From DASPJR01 sp035628505 (GTDB lineage Bacteria > Planctomycetota > SZUA-567 > H5-PLA8), in contig DASPJR010000158.1 of NCBI GenBank assembly GCA_035628505.1, forward strand, positions 1-64,000: a stretch of 64,000 nucleotides of DNA, given 5' to 3'. The position numbers and the translations under genes are program-made. This document shows positions 50,173 to 58,411 of the stretch, in pieces; the stretch's first letter is position 1, and each line of letters begins with the position of its first letter. The notes under the pieces were generated by a model, which was given only the letters and a program-made list of their open reading frames with translations, did no database searches and was not told where the DNA came from.

Positions 50173-50285
50173 GTGGGCTCTCCGGAGCAAAAGGATTGCC
50201 GCCGGCGGTAAAAGGTCAATGAGTAAAAAAGGGATTGTTTTAAAACTGCATTGATTGCCTCGCCGGACTGCTTCAGAATTCCTGC

Positions 50286-52433
50286 ATGTCTTCACCGCAG
50301 CTCCCGGCCGACCCGCTCAGCGCACAGAACGCGCAGACGGTCAGCATGGACGGTTCAGCGCCGCACTCCAGCGGCGCCGAGGCGCCCGTGCTTCCAGCAA
50401 TCCTGCGTGTCGGCGAATACGACCTGATCCGTGAAATCGCACGAGGCGGGATGGGTGTCGTTTACGAAGCGCGGCACACGCAGCTGCAGCGCACCGTCGC
50501 GATGAAGATGATTCTCTCCGGCCAGTTCGCGGGCTCAAACCAGCTCATCCGCTTTCGCACCGAAGCCGAGGCCGCTGCAAACCTGGATCATCCGCATATC
50601 GTTCCGATTTATGAAATCGGAAGCTACGAAGGCAAGCCGTTCTTCACGATGAAGCTGCTGAGCGGCGGAAGTGTCGCTCAGAAAATTGGGGAGTACTCGA
50701 AAGATCCGCGCCGGACAGCAGCGCTGATGCTCAAAGTTTCGCGGGCCGTCCACTTCGCTCACCAGCGCGGCATTCTGCACCGCGATCTCAAGCCTGAAAA
50801 TATTCTGCTCGACGACAGCGGCGAACCGGCCGTAGCAGATTTCGGCCTGGCCAAACGCGTCGACGAATCGCCCGCTGAGCCGGGTACCGGGCCTTCTCAG
50901 GGCGTGACTCAGAGCGGCTCCGTCATCGGCACTCCCGCCTACATGGCGCCGGAACAGGCTGCGGGGAACAATAAGCGCATCACGGTCGCTGCGGACGTCT
51001 ACAGCCTCGGCGCGATTCTTTATGAACTGCTGACCGGCCGTCCGCCATTCTCAGGAAAGTCTCTGCTGGATCTGCTTATGAAAGTCCAGACCGAGCCGCC
51101 GGAGCCGCCGCGAAAAGTAAATCCAAAAGCAGACACGGGTCTGGAACTGATCTGCCTGAAGTGCCTCGAAAAGGATCCGGCTCAACGTTACGTCTCGGCC
51201 GAGGCGCTCGCGCAGGACCTGGAGCGCTGGCTGAACGGCGAGCCGCTCTCAGTCAATCCGGCGAACGTGTTGTTCCGCCTGGTTCACTGGACGCGCACCC
51301 ACATTCGCGCTGCCGTATGGGCCGCCAGCATCGGTGCCGTGATCGCCTTTGCATTGAACACGCTGATCGGCTCGATCGTTCTCCGGTCCGACGCGCTGCG
51401 CTCCATTACCCAGGCCTATGAAAAGTTCCCCTCAGTGAAGCAGCCGCCGCGCCTGGACTGGCTGGTGCCGGGTGAGCCCTCGCCCGGGATCATCCTTCTT
51501 TTGTTGCTCTTAAGCCTTTCACTGATGATCAGTTGGGGCTTGCTGCTGACATGGACGACGCGGCCGAAAAACCGCTGGGACGATCTGATAACCGGCCTGG
51601 GCAGCGGGATCACCGCGGCCGTGCTGCTTTTCATCTTCAGCAGCGGCTGGGCAATGCCAATCGGCTTTAAGTTCCTGCCTGTCCATGAGGACCTGCTGCT
51701 GCTGGCCGGCAAAAACGTCGAAGACATCACCCTGATCGGAGACGAGCCACCCCCCAAGAAAGACGATGGCAAGCCCAAGCTCTCGGCAGAAGAGAAATTG
51801 CTGAAGCGCTATCCCGATCTGGCCGGTGTGCCTGCGGCTGAACGCAGCGGGATACTGATGCCAAAGGTCGTCGCTGATCTGCAGTTCCAGATGCCGATGA
51901 TGTTCGGCGTTTGGCTTTATATTCTGACGACTGCGTGCCTGGGAACAGCGGTGTCGCAATCCATGGCCGCCGGCTCACTGCTGCGGCGCGGTGATTCGAT
52001 CCTGAATGTCGTTCTGCCTTACCTCGAACTGAGTTTCGCCTGGTTCATCCTGATTTTGACAGTAAACGGCTGGCTGCAGCGCCTGATTATGCCGGCGTAT
52101 GTGCGGGAACCGATGGGCTGGAATCACGGACCGTTGAGCGACGATCTGCTTGAAACGATGCTTACCGCCTTGCCTGTCGCCGTCGCGATCGCCGGAACAG
52201 CCTGGAGCTGGACCGCGCGCAGGCGCTTGCTGGGATACGCCACGTGTGCGACGCTGATCGCAGGGATCACTTCAGGATTCGCGGCAGGAGTGGCTGTCGC
52301 GCTTCCCCTACCCGTCTTTGCTTTACCCGAGATGGAGGTGTATCGCCGTCAGACGTTCCTCCGAAAGGGTGTAATTCTGATACTCTGGTTGCCAGTCTGG
52401 CTGATCATACTGGGGCTGCTGGGACATAAATGA
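50286..52433 (+). CDS. Hanks-type Ser/Thr protein kinase with multi-helix C-terminal membrane domain
   Basis: The 715-residue protein has a complete kinase domain at about 45-320: ARGGMGVVYEA, VAMKMIL, HRDLKPENILLDD, VADFGLAKR, GTPAYMAPEQ, SLGAILYELLTGRPPF. The end is of the type common in planctomycetes: YVSAEALAQDLERWLNGEPL. The C-terminal 390 residues have about ten hydrophobic helices (AAVWAASIGAVIAFALNTLIG, GIILLLLLLSLSLMISWGLLL and others), with one polar loop (DEPPPKKDDGKPKLSAEEK). It is thus a membrane-embedded kinase that may sense envelope signals. All catalytic residues are present. Confidence 0.92.
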   Translation: MSSPQLPADPLSAQNAQTVSMDGSAPHSSGAEAPVLPAILRVGEYDLIREIARGGMGVVYEARHTQLQRTVAMKMILSGQFAGSNQLIRFRTEAEAAANLDHPHIVPIYEIGSYEGKPFFTMKLLSGGSVAQKIGEYSKDPRRTAALMLKVSRAVHFAHQRGILHRDLKPENILLDDSGEPAVADFGLAKRVDESPAEPGTGPSQGVTQSGSVIGTPAYMAPEQAAGNNKRITVAADVYSLGAILYELLTGRPPFSGKSLLDLLMKVQTEPPEPPRKVNPKADTGLELICLKCLEKDPAQRYVSAEALAQDLERWLNGEPLSVNPANVLFRLVHWTRTHIRAAVWAASIGAVIAFALNTLIGSIVLRSDALRSITQAYEKFPSVKQPPRLDWLVPGEPSPGIILLLLLLSLSLMISWGLLLTWTTRPKNRWDDLITGLGSGITAAVLLFIFSSGWAMPIGFKFLPVHEDLLLLAGKNVEDITLIGDEPPPKKDDGKPKLSAEEKLLKRYPDLAGVPAAERSGILMPKVVADLQFQMPMMFGVWLYILTTACLGTAVSQSMAAGSLLRRGDSILNVVLPYLELSFAWFILILTVNGWLQRLIMPAYVREPMGWNHGPLSDDLLETMLTALPVAVAIAGTAWSWTARRRLLGYATCATLIAGITSGFAAGVAVALPLPVFALPEMEVYRRQTFLRKGVILILWLPVWLIILGLLGHK

Positions 52434-52708
52434 CAAAGCAAAATGCCACGCTGATGGTTGCACATTTGACACCCAAATATTGACAGAAAGAAAAATTAGA
52501 GGTAAGTTGCAGGTGGTGGAAGATCATTCTCTTTGGCATATTAGATTCTCCGACGCTTAGCCTTGCCAGCTTACGATCCACACCATTTCACTGACAATCC
52601 AAGTGCCGGCGATTCGCCTCTGCTTGCGCTGTCGCCATACTGGCATCAGATTTGTACAACGGCGAGCGGTTCGCAGCTTTTCATGCAACCACACACGAGG
52701 GAGCGTCC

Positions 52709-54760
52709 ATGCCCAGCAGCCTCTTCAGCACGATTGCCAGCGGGTCCGACATCGAACAGTTCCGCACTCTGAACTGGGAAGGCAGTTTTGACGAGTACCT
52801 CGACATCGTCGTTAAAGACCCGCGCGTGACTCGAAACGCGTATCAGCGTCTTTATGACATGATCCTGTCCTACGGACAGGAAGAAGTGACCGAGCACCGC
52901 GAAAAGCTGATTCATTACAAATTCTTCAGCGATCCAATCTCGAATGGACGTGACGGCGTCTTCGGCATGGATCGCTCGCTGATGCGGCTGGTCAGCGTGA
53001 TCAAGTCCGCGGCGATGGGCTACGGCACCGAGCGCCGCGTGCTGCTGCTGCATGGACCGGTCGGAAGCGCCAAGAGCACCATCGCACGGCTGCTGAAAAA
53101 AGGACTGGAAGTCTATTCAAAGACCGAACGCGGCGCGCTCTACACTTTCTCCTGGGACATTCCCGACATGCAGGGCCAGGATTCCGTGCAGCCCTGCCCA
53201 ATGCATGAAGAACCGCTGAAGCTCATTCCTTTCGATCAGCGCGAGCGTGCGGCTGCGGAGATCAACAACCGCGCCAAGAGCGATTACAAGGTCCACATTG
53301 AAGGCGACCTGTGCCCGTTCTGCCGCTACGTGTTCCGCTCCATGATGGACAAGTACAGCGGCGACTGGGCCAAGGTGATGAAGCACATCCGCGTGCGGCG
53401 CATGGTCCTGTCTGAAAAAGACCGCGTGGGCATCGGCACGTTCCAGCCAAAGGACGAGAAGAATCAGGATTCGACGGAACTGACAGGCGACATCAACTAC
53501 CGCAAGATCGCCGAATACGGCAGCGACAGCGATCCGCGCGCGTTCAACTTCGACGGCGAATTCAACGTCGCCAACCGCGGCATCATCGAATTCATCGAAG
53601 TGCTCAAGCTGGACGTCGCGTTCCTGTATGACCTGCTCGGCGCCAGCCAGGAACACAAGATCAAGCCCAAGAAGTTCGCGCAGACGGACATTGACGAAGT
53701 CATCCTCGGCCATACCAACGAGCCCGAATACAAAAAGCTGCAGTCCAACGAGATGATGGAAGCGTTCCGCGACCGCACGGTGAAGATCGACATTCCGTAT
53801 AACGTGAAGATCCAGGACGAAGTGCGCATCTACGAACGCGACTTCAACAAAGAACGCGTCAAGAAGCACATCGCCCCGCACACCATAGAGATTGCCGCAA
53901 TGTGGGCCGTTCTCACGCGCCTGGAAGAGCCGAAGAAAGCGCAGCTGTCGCTGATGCAGAAGCTGAAACTTTACGCCGGCAAGACCTTGCCGGGCTATAC
54001 TGAAGACAACGTGGGCGAACTGAAGCAGGAAGCCCCGCGCGAAGGAATGACCGGCATCTCCCCGCGCTACATCCAGGACAAGCTTTCAAACGCGCTGGTC
54101 TCGAACACCAGCAGCACGTCGGTCAACCCGTTCATGGTTCTGAACGAGCTCGAAGCCGGGCTGCAGCATCATTCATTGATCACCAACGAAGAACAGCGCA
54201 AGCGCTACCGTGAGCTTCTGGCTGTCGTGCGCGAAGAATACGAAGAGATCGTTAAAAATGAAGTTCAGCGGGCAATCAGCGCTGACGAGGAAGCCATCGC
54301 GAAACTTTGCCAGAATTACATCGATAACATTAAGGCCTACACGCAGAAGGAAAAAGTGCGCAACAAGTACACGGGCCAGGCCGAACCGCCCGATGAACGG
54401 CTGATGCGCAGCATCGAAGAAAAGATCGAGATACCTGAGAGCCGCAAAGACGACTTCCGGCGCGAGATAATGAATTACATTGGCGCACTCGCCATCGACG
54501 GCCGCCATTTCGACTTCCGTATGAATGAGCGCCTGCACCGTGCATTGGAGCTGAAACTGTTCGAGGATCAGAAGGATTCGATCAAGCTCAGCACGTTGGT
54601 CTCCTCGGTTGTGGACCGCGAGACGCAGGAGAAGATCGACATCGTAAAAAGCCGCCTGATTCGCAATTTTGGATATGATGAAGAGTCAGCCACAGACGTC
54701 CTGAACTTTGTAGCCAGCATCTTCGCTCGAGGCGACACGAAGACGAAGAACAAGAACTAA
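52709..54760 (+). CDS. prkA: PrkA family serine protein kinase
   Basis: The 683-residue protein has the PrkA AAA-like N-terminal domain with Walker A in LLHGPVGSAKSTIARLLKKG. A family insert has Cys pairs (CPMH, CPFC). IIEFIEVLKLDVAFLYDLLGASQEH is the Walker B/sensor region and YNVKIQDEVRIYERDF follows. The C-terminal PrkA domain is helical and ends NFGYDEESATDVLNFVASI. PrkA acts in stress and sporulation pathways, and YeaG of E. coli works with YeaH in nitrogen starvation. ATG 52709 follows GAGGGAG; an in-frame ATG at 52652 lacks a ribosome site. It heads the prkA-yeaH-spoVR locus. Confidence 0.96.
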   Translation: MPSSLFSTIASGSDIEQFRTLNWEGSFDEYLDIVVKDPRVTRNAYQRLYDMILSYGQEEVTEHREKLIHYKFFSDPISNGRDGVFGMDRSLMRLVSVIKSAAMGYGTERRVLLLHGPVGSAKSTIARLLKKGLEVYSKTERGALYTFSWDIPDMQGQDSVQPCPMHEEPLKLIPFDQRERAAAEINNRAKSDYKVHIEGDLCPFCRYVFRSMMDKYSGDWAKVMKHIRVRRMVLSEKDRVGIGTFQPKDEKNQDSTELTGDINYRKIAEYGSDSDPRAFNFDGEFNVANRGIIEFIEVLKLDVAFLYDLLGASQEHKIKPKKFAQTDIDEVILGHTNEPEYKKLQSNEMMEAFRDRTVKIDIPYNVKIQDEVRIYERDFNKERVKKHIAPHTIEIAAMWAVLTRLEEPKKAQLSLMQKLKLYAGKTLPGYTEDNVGELKQEAPREGMTGISPRYIQDKLSNALVSNTSSTSVNPFMVLNELEAGLQHHSLITNEEQRKRYRELLAVVREEYEEIVKNEVQRAISADEEAIAKLCQNYIDNIKAYTQKEKVRNKYTGQAEPPDERLMRSIEEKIEIPESRKDDFRREIMNYIGALAIDGRHFDFRMNERLHRALELKLFEDQKDSIKLSTLVSSVVDRETQEKIDIVKSRLIRNFGYDEESATDVLNFVASIFARGDTKTKNKN

Positions 54761-54840
54761 GTAAAAGCTATGTTTTTGGCACTGGCGGTGCTCGGGGTCA
54801 GCGGTAGCGTAGTTTGTGTCGCGTTTTCGCGGGGGTGGGC

Positions 54841-55470
54841 ATGCAGCAGAGTCCCGGGTCACCATCACAGCCCCAGCCGTTTGATCCCTTCGAGACTGAG
54901 GCCAGGCTCACAACCAGCACATCGTGGTTCTGGGCCATGGCGGCGCAGGCGCTCTGTACCGGCTTCCTGGTTATCCTTAATCATTTCGCTCAAGGGCATC
55001 CCTGGGAACGCCAGGTCCGCTGCATTGTCATTATTGGAATTGTCGCTACGTGGAGCCTGGCTCTGCGCACGATCCGCCAGCGCCTGGTGGAACTGATGGC
55101 TTACTGGCAGAAGGCATCGAAGGGACTTCTGCGCAAGGCGTCGGAAAGCGGGCGGCACCTGATCGCCGCACCGATGCCGGATGAGCAGAAGCAGTACATC
55201 CAGGGTTCAATCTGGAGACTGCGCATCATCGCGGCGGGGTTGACGATTCCCTTTTTCGTGATGCCGATGGCATGGTCATTCATCGCCATGAACCTGTCGC
55301 TGCATGTTGGTCCGCTGGCCAAGGAATTCTGGGCCGGCGTCGCGCTGTTCACCATGGTCTCGGCGTTCATCGTTGCCGGCTACTTCCACTGGGCGATTCT
55401 ACCAATGCCGGTTCCCATGCGTGTGGGCGGCAAACGCCAGCTGACGGCACGCGTGCGCCGCCGGGTCTGA
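54841..55470 (+). CDS. Membrane protein of unknown function in the prkA locus
   Basis: The 209-residue protein has four hydrophobic helices in two pairs: FWAMAAQALCTGFLVIL, CIVIIGIVATWSLAL, IIAAGLTIPFFVMPMAWSF and FWAGVALFTMVSAFIVAGY. A charged helical linker (LVELMAYWQKASKGLLRKASESGR) lies between the pairs. It has no recognised family. It sits between prkA and the yeaH homologue on the same strand, so it may link the kinase system to the membrane. ATG 54841 was chosen for GGGGGTGG just upstream. Confidence 0.62.
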   Translation: MQQSPGSPSQPQPFDPFETEARLTTSTSWFWAMAAQALCTGFLVILNHFAQGHPWERQVRCIVIIGIVATWSLALRTIRQRLVELMAYWQKASKGLLRKASESGRHLIAAPMPDEQKQYIQGSIWRLRIIAAGLTIPFFVMPMAWSFIAMNLSLHVGPLAKEFWAGVALFTMVSAFIVAGYFHWAILPMPVPMRVGGKRQLTARVRRRV

Positions 55471-55605
55471 TCCCATCCGCTCCGTTCCTTCTCAATTCAT
55501 GACCTGCGTTTGCGCATTTTCCGCTCCGTGGCAGTGCGCTCCAAAGATGTCTTTGCGCGCGGCACGTTGTATAATGAAGCAGGAATAAGAATGAGGTAAG
55601 GCAGC

Positions 55606-56733
55606 ATGGTTCCTCCTGATCCGAATTACGAATCCATCTCTAAAATCGAACGCGACCATTCGCGCTTCCGGCAGATCGTCCGCGGCAAGATCAAGAAAGA
55701 GCTGCGCAAGTACATGACGCAGGGCGAGATGATCGGCAAGAAGGGCAAGGACATCGTTTCGATTCCGCTTCCGCAGATCGATCTGCCGCATTTCCGTTTT
55801 GGCCGCAACCAGGGCGGCGTAGGTTCCGGCGAAGGCCAGGTCGGCGATCCGCTCAGCGGCCAGCCACAGGACGGCGACGGCACGGGCGAAGCCGGCGATC
55901 AGCCGGGCGAGCACATCCTGGAAGTGGACCTGACGCTTGAAGAGCTCGCCAAAATCCTGGGCGAAGAGCTCGAACTGCCCAACATCGCTCCGAAGGGCAA
56001 GCGCACCATTATGGCCGAGAAGGAGCGCTACAGCTCTATTCGCCGCGAAGGCCCCGAATCGCTGCGCCATTTCAAGCGGACGTTCGTGCGCGCGCTGCGC
56101 CGCCAGATCGCGACTGGCAATTACAATCCCGGTAATCCGATCATCGTTCCGATCAAAGCCGACAAGGTTTACAAAAGCTGGCAGATCACTCACGTTCCGG
56201 AATCCAACGCGGTCATCTTCTACATGATGGACGTGTCGGGCTCGATGGGCGACGAGCAGAAGGATCTAGTTCGCACGACCGCATTCTGGATTGACACATG
56301 GCTGCGCAGCCAGTACCGCACCATCGAAAGCCGCTACATCACGCACGACGCCGCCGCACGCGAAGTCGATCAGGAGACGTTCTACAAAACGCGCGAATCC
56401 GGCGGAACTGCGATCAGCTCGGCGTACCGTCTCTGCGCTGACATGGTGGAAAAACATTACTCGCCGATGGACTGGAATATCTACGCATTCCACTTCTCCG
56501 ACGGCGATAATCTGCTCAGCGACAACGAGCAGTGCTTTCAGATTCTTAAACAGGAATTACTGCCGAAGGTGAATCTTTTCTGCTACGGCCAGGTGCGCAG
56601 TCTCTACGGTTCCGGCGAATTCAAACGCAAGCTCGACGACGCGATCGAAGAAGACAACCTGATCACGGTCGACATCAAGAACAAGGAAGAGATTTACGAC
56701 GCGATCAAAGTGTTTTTAGGTAAGGGGAAGTAA
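55606..56733 (+). CDS. yeaH: YeaH/YhbH family protein (DUF444)
   Basis: The 375-residue protein shows the family throughout: DHSRFRQIVRGKIKKELRKY near the N-terminus, then GKDIVSIPLPQIDLPHFRFG. A von Willebrand A-like domain follows with the MIDAS-type start AVIFYMMDVSGSMGDEQKDL, and farther on RESGGTAISSAYRLCADM and NIYAFHFSDGDNLLSDNEQC. It is shorter than E. coli YeaH (about 427), mainly in the linker. YeaH-type proteins partner PrkA/YeaG in stationary-phase and starvation responses. The stop is followed by a CTCTTGG tandem array, which separates it from the second half of the locus. Confidence 0.94.
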   Translation: MVPPDPNYESISKIERDHSRFRQIVRGKIKKELRKYMTQGEMIGKKGKDIVSIPLPQIDLPHFRFGRNQGGVGSGEGQVGDPLSGQPQDGDGTGEAGDQPGEHILEVDLTLEELAKILGEELELPNIAPKGKRTIMAEKERYSSIRREGPESLRHFKRTFVRALRRQIATGNYNPGNPIIVPIKADKVYKSWQITHVPESNAVIFYMMDVSGSMGDEQKDLVRTTAFWIDTWLRSQYRTIESRYITHDAAAREVDQETFYKTRESGGTAISSAYRLCADMVEKHYSPMDWNIYAFHFSDGDNLLSDNEQCFQILKQELLPKVNLFCYGQVRSLYGSGEFKRKLDDAIEEDNLITVDIKNKEEIYDAIKVFLGKGK

Positions 56734-56737
56734 ACAG

Positions 56738-56810
56738 CGGCTCTTGGCTCTTAGCTCCTGGCTCTTGGCTCTTGGCTCTTGGCTCTTGGCTCTTGGCTCT
56801 TGGCTCTTGA
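56738..56810. repeat. CTCTTGG tandem repeat, array 2
   Basis: About ten units of CTCTTGG (two degenerate) start four bases after the yeaH stop codon. The same unit makes array 1 at 12945-12990. Both arrays start within a few bases of a stop codon. The array is the left part of a 344-base gap before the oxidoreductase gene; the rest of that gap holds the two remnants below. Confidence 0.9.
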
Positions 56811-56850
56811 AGCGCGACAAACTGAGAGCCGCATGCTAATGAGCCAAAAA

Positions 56851-56919
56851 ATGTCCGACGCAAACGCGAACAAAGAATACGCAGAGGCGCAAACCGGACA
56901 AATCAGGGAAGGCCAATGA
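56851..56919 (+). pseudogene. Duplicated 5' end of the downstream molybdopterin oxidoreductase gene
   Basis: A 22-codon reading frame starts ATGTCCGACGC and encodes MSDANANKE, the same nine residues that open the oxidoreductase at 57078. The DNA differs at only a few third positions. After that it diverges (YAEAQTGQIREGQ) and stops, overlapping the next small frame (ATGA). It looks like a broken copy left when foreign DNA entered the leader of the oxidoreductase gene. Confidence 0.55.
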
Positions 56920-57017
56920 AACAAACGGCTAAGCTAACGGTGGACGAATTCATCGAAGAGTATTCCAAGCTCCCTGATGGGTGGCGCTACGAATTGAAAA
57001 ATGGGTTTGAAGATTGA
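56916..57017 (+). pseudogene. Remnant of a Uma2-family (DUF820) gene, N-terminal end only
   Basis: The 33-residue frame reads KLTVDEFIEEYSKLPDGWRYELKNG, which matches the start of Uma2/DUF820 proteins (Leu-Thr-x-Glu-Glu-Phe then Arg-Tyr-Glu-Leu). It then runs into a stop. A frame shifted from it continues as LKIDVAALFRLDRKQLRKAAGL up to the oxidoreductase start. An intact Uma2-type gene lies at 57722-58411, so this may be a decayed relative or a rearranged fragment. Confidence 0.55.
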
Positions 57018-57077
57018 TGTAGCGGCACTCTTCAGATTGGATCGCAAGCAATTGAGAAAGGCAGCAGGCTTGTAGCC

Positions 57078-57725
57078 ATGTCCGACGCCAATGCGAACAA
57101 GGAAAAGTGGGCCGCGAAGAACCAGGGCCGCACGCTTCACCCCGAAGCCGTTGCGGCCGCCGCAGAATCGCGCCCAAAAATTCCGCCGGGGCAGCACATC
57201 CCGCAGGGCTGGCCGCGACTCGATCTCGGCTTCGTGCCCGACATCCCCCTCGACAAGTGGAGCCTGAGCGTCAAAGGCCTGGTTGAGCGTCCGCACGTTT
57301 TCACCTGGCAGGAATTCCAGGAGCTGCCGCAGAGTGAGCAGGTCGCGGACATGCATTGCGTCACGACCTGGAGCGTTCTCGATAGCACGTTTAAAGGCGT
57401 GAGTTTCGCCGATCTGGCGATGCACGTCGGCGTGCTGGCTTCCGCAAAATTCGTTTACTTCAGTTGCTTTGACGGCTACACGACCAATCTCGATCTCGAA
57501 GGCTGCATGGACGAGGATGTCATGCTCATGCACTCCTGGAACGGCGCGCCGCTCGACGCCGAACACGGCGGCCCCGTGCGCATGCTGATCCCCAAGCGTT
57601 ATCTCTGGAAGAGCGCGAAGTGGATCAAAGAGATCGTGTTTATGGAAAAGGACAAGCTCGGTTATTGGGAAGTGCGCGGCTATCACAACCACGCCGACCC
57701 GTGGACGGAAGAGAGGTTTTCATGA
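57078..57725 (+). CDS. Sulfite oxidase-like molybdopterin-dependent oxidoreductase (COG2041)
   Basis: The 215-residue single-domain protein has the oxidoreductase molybdopterin fold: DKWSLSVKGLVERPHVFTWQEFQELPQ, then the molybdenum-ligating Cys in ADMHCVTTWSVLDSTFKGVSF. VRMLIPKRYLWKSAKWIKEIVF is the conserved dimer/cofactor block. No Tat or Sec signal is present, so it is probably cytoplasmic, unlike YedY-type proteins. The substrate is unknown. Its stop overlaps the start of the Uma2 gene (ATGA), and that gene overlaps spoVR, so all three are translationally coupled. A partial copy of its 5' end lies at 56851. Confidence 0.9.
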   Translation: MSDANANKEKWAAKNQGRTLHPEAVAAAAESRPKIPPGQHIPQGWPRLDLGFVPDIPLDKWSLSVKGLVERPHVFTWQEFQELPQSEQVADMHCVTTWSVLDSTFKGVSFADLAMHVGVLASAKFVYFSCFDGYTTNLDLEGCMDEDVMLMHSWNGAPLDAEHGGPVRMLIPKRYLWKSAKWIKEIVFMEKDKLGYWEVRGYHNHADPWTEERFS

Positions 57726-58411
57726 GTTCCTCGCGCGTGCAGGAGACCGCGGCCGAGTACGGAAAGGCGGCGACAATCGCTCCCGCGGAGCAGCGTGTCA
57801 TTCTTCACAACATTACCTGGGACACTTACGTGCGGCTATTGGAGGAGACTGGAGACAATCGACGAAGCCGCATGGCCTACGATGGGGAGACGTTAGAAAT
57901 TATGTCGCCGCAACGGCAGCACGAAGCAAGCAATTACCTCATCGGAATAATGATTTTTATTCTTGCTGAAGAGCTTGAATTGGAAATGGCAGGATGTGGA
58001 CAACTGACCTGTAAACGCCAGATTGCCCAAAAAGGGTTGGAGCCAGACTCTTGTTTTTATATCGCCCATGAAGCTGAAGTCCGAGGACTGGATAGGATCG
58101 ATCTGGATTTAAATCATCCGCCACCTGACCTGATGATTGAGGTAGACATAACGCACTCTTCCATAGACAAGCTTGCAATTTGCGCAACGCTGGGCGTGCC
58201 CGAAGTCTGGCGATATGACGGCCATACATTGCGTTTTTTTGTTTTAAAAGGCGCCATCTACAAAGAAGCCGAGGAAAGTCTTGCATTCCCCAAGCTTCCG
58301 CTGCGTTCTAAGATTCCAGAAATTATCGCGCATGAACCTGCTGTCGGCGAGATGAAAGCTCTTCGCGAATTCCGCACCTGGGTAAAGCAGCAGTTGGAGG
58401 CCCGGAAATGA
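57722..58411 (+). CDS. Uma2 family (DUF820) restriction endonuclease-like protein
   Basis: The 229-residue protein has the PD-(D/E)xK-type Uma2 pattern: ITWDTYVRLLEETGDNRRSRMAYDGETLEIMSP, then EASNYLIGIMIFILAEELELEM, EPDSCFYI and PPDLMIEVDITHSSIDKLAICATLGVPEVWRYDG. This gives an active site of Asp, Glu-Val-Asp and Lys-like residues. The C-terminal region EIIAHEPAVGEMKALREFRTWVKQQLE is helical. Uma2 proteins are widespread in bacteria with many paralogues, and their function is unclear. It overlaps the genes on both sides by four bases. An internal position within a stress operon is unusual and suggests insertion with coupling. Confidence 0.85.
   Translation: MSSSRVQETAAEYGKAATIAPAEQRVILHNITWDTYVRLLEETGDNRRSRMAYDGETLEIMSPQRQHEASNYLIGIMIFILAEELELEMAGCGQLTCKRQIAQKGLEPDSCFYIAHEAEVRGLDRIDLDLNHPPPDLMIEVDITHSSIDKLAICATLGVPEVWRYDGHTLRFFVLKGAIYKEAEESLAFPKLPLRSKIPEIIAHEPAVGEMKALREFRTWVKQQLEARK

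Noticed and set aside
52434..52708. TTGACA-like promoter sites upstream of prkA
   Set aside because: TTGACA-like sequences occur in this gap, but no matching -10 element at proper spacing was found, so no promoter was called.
53117..53881. A 254-codon minus-strand frame opposite prkA
   Set aside because: It is antisense to the conserved PrkA core and has the Val/His/Leu-rich look of a shadow frame.
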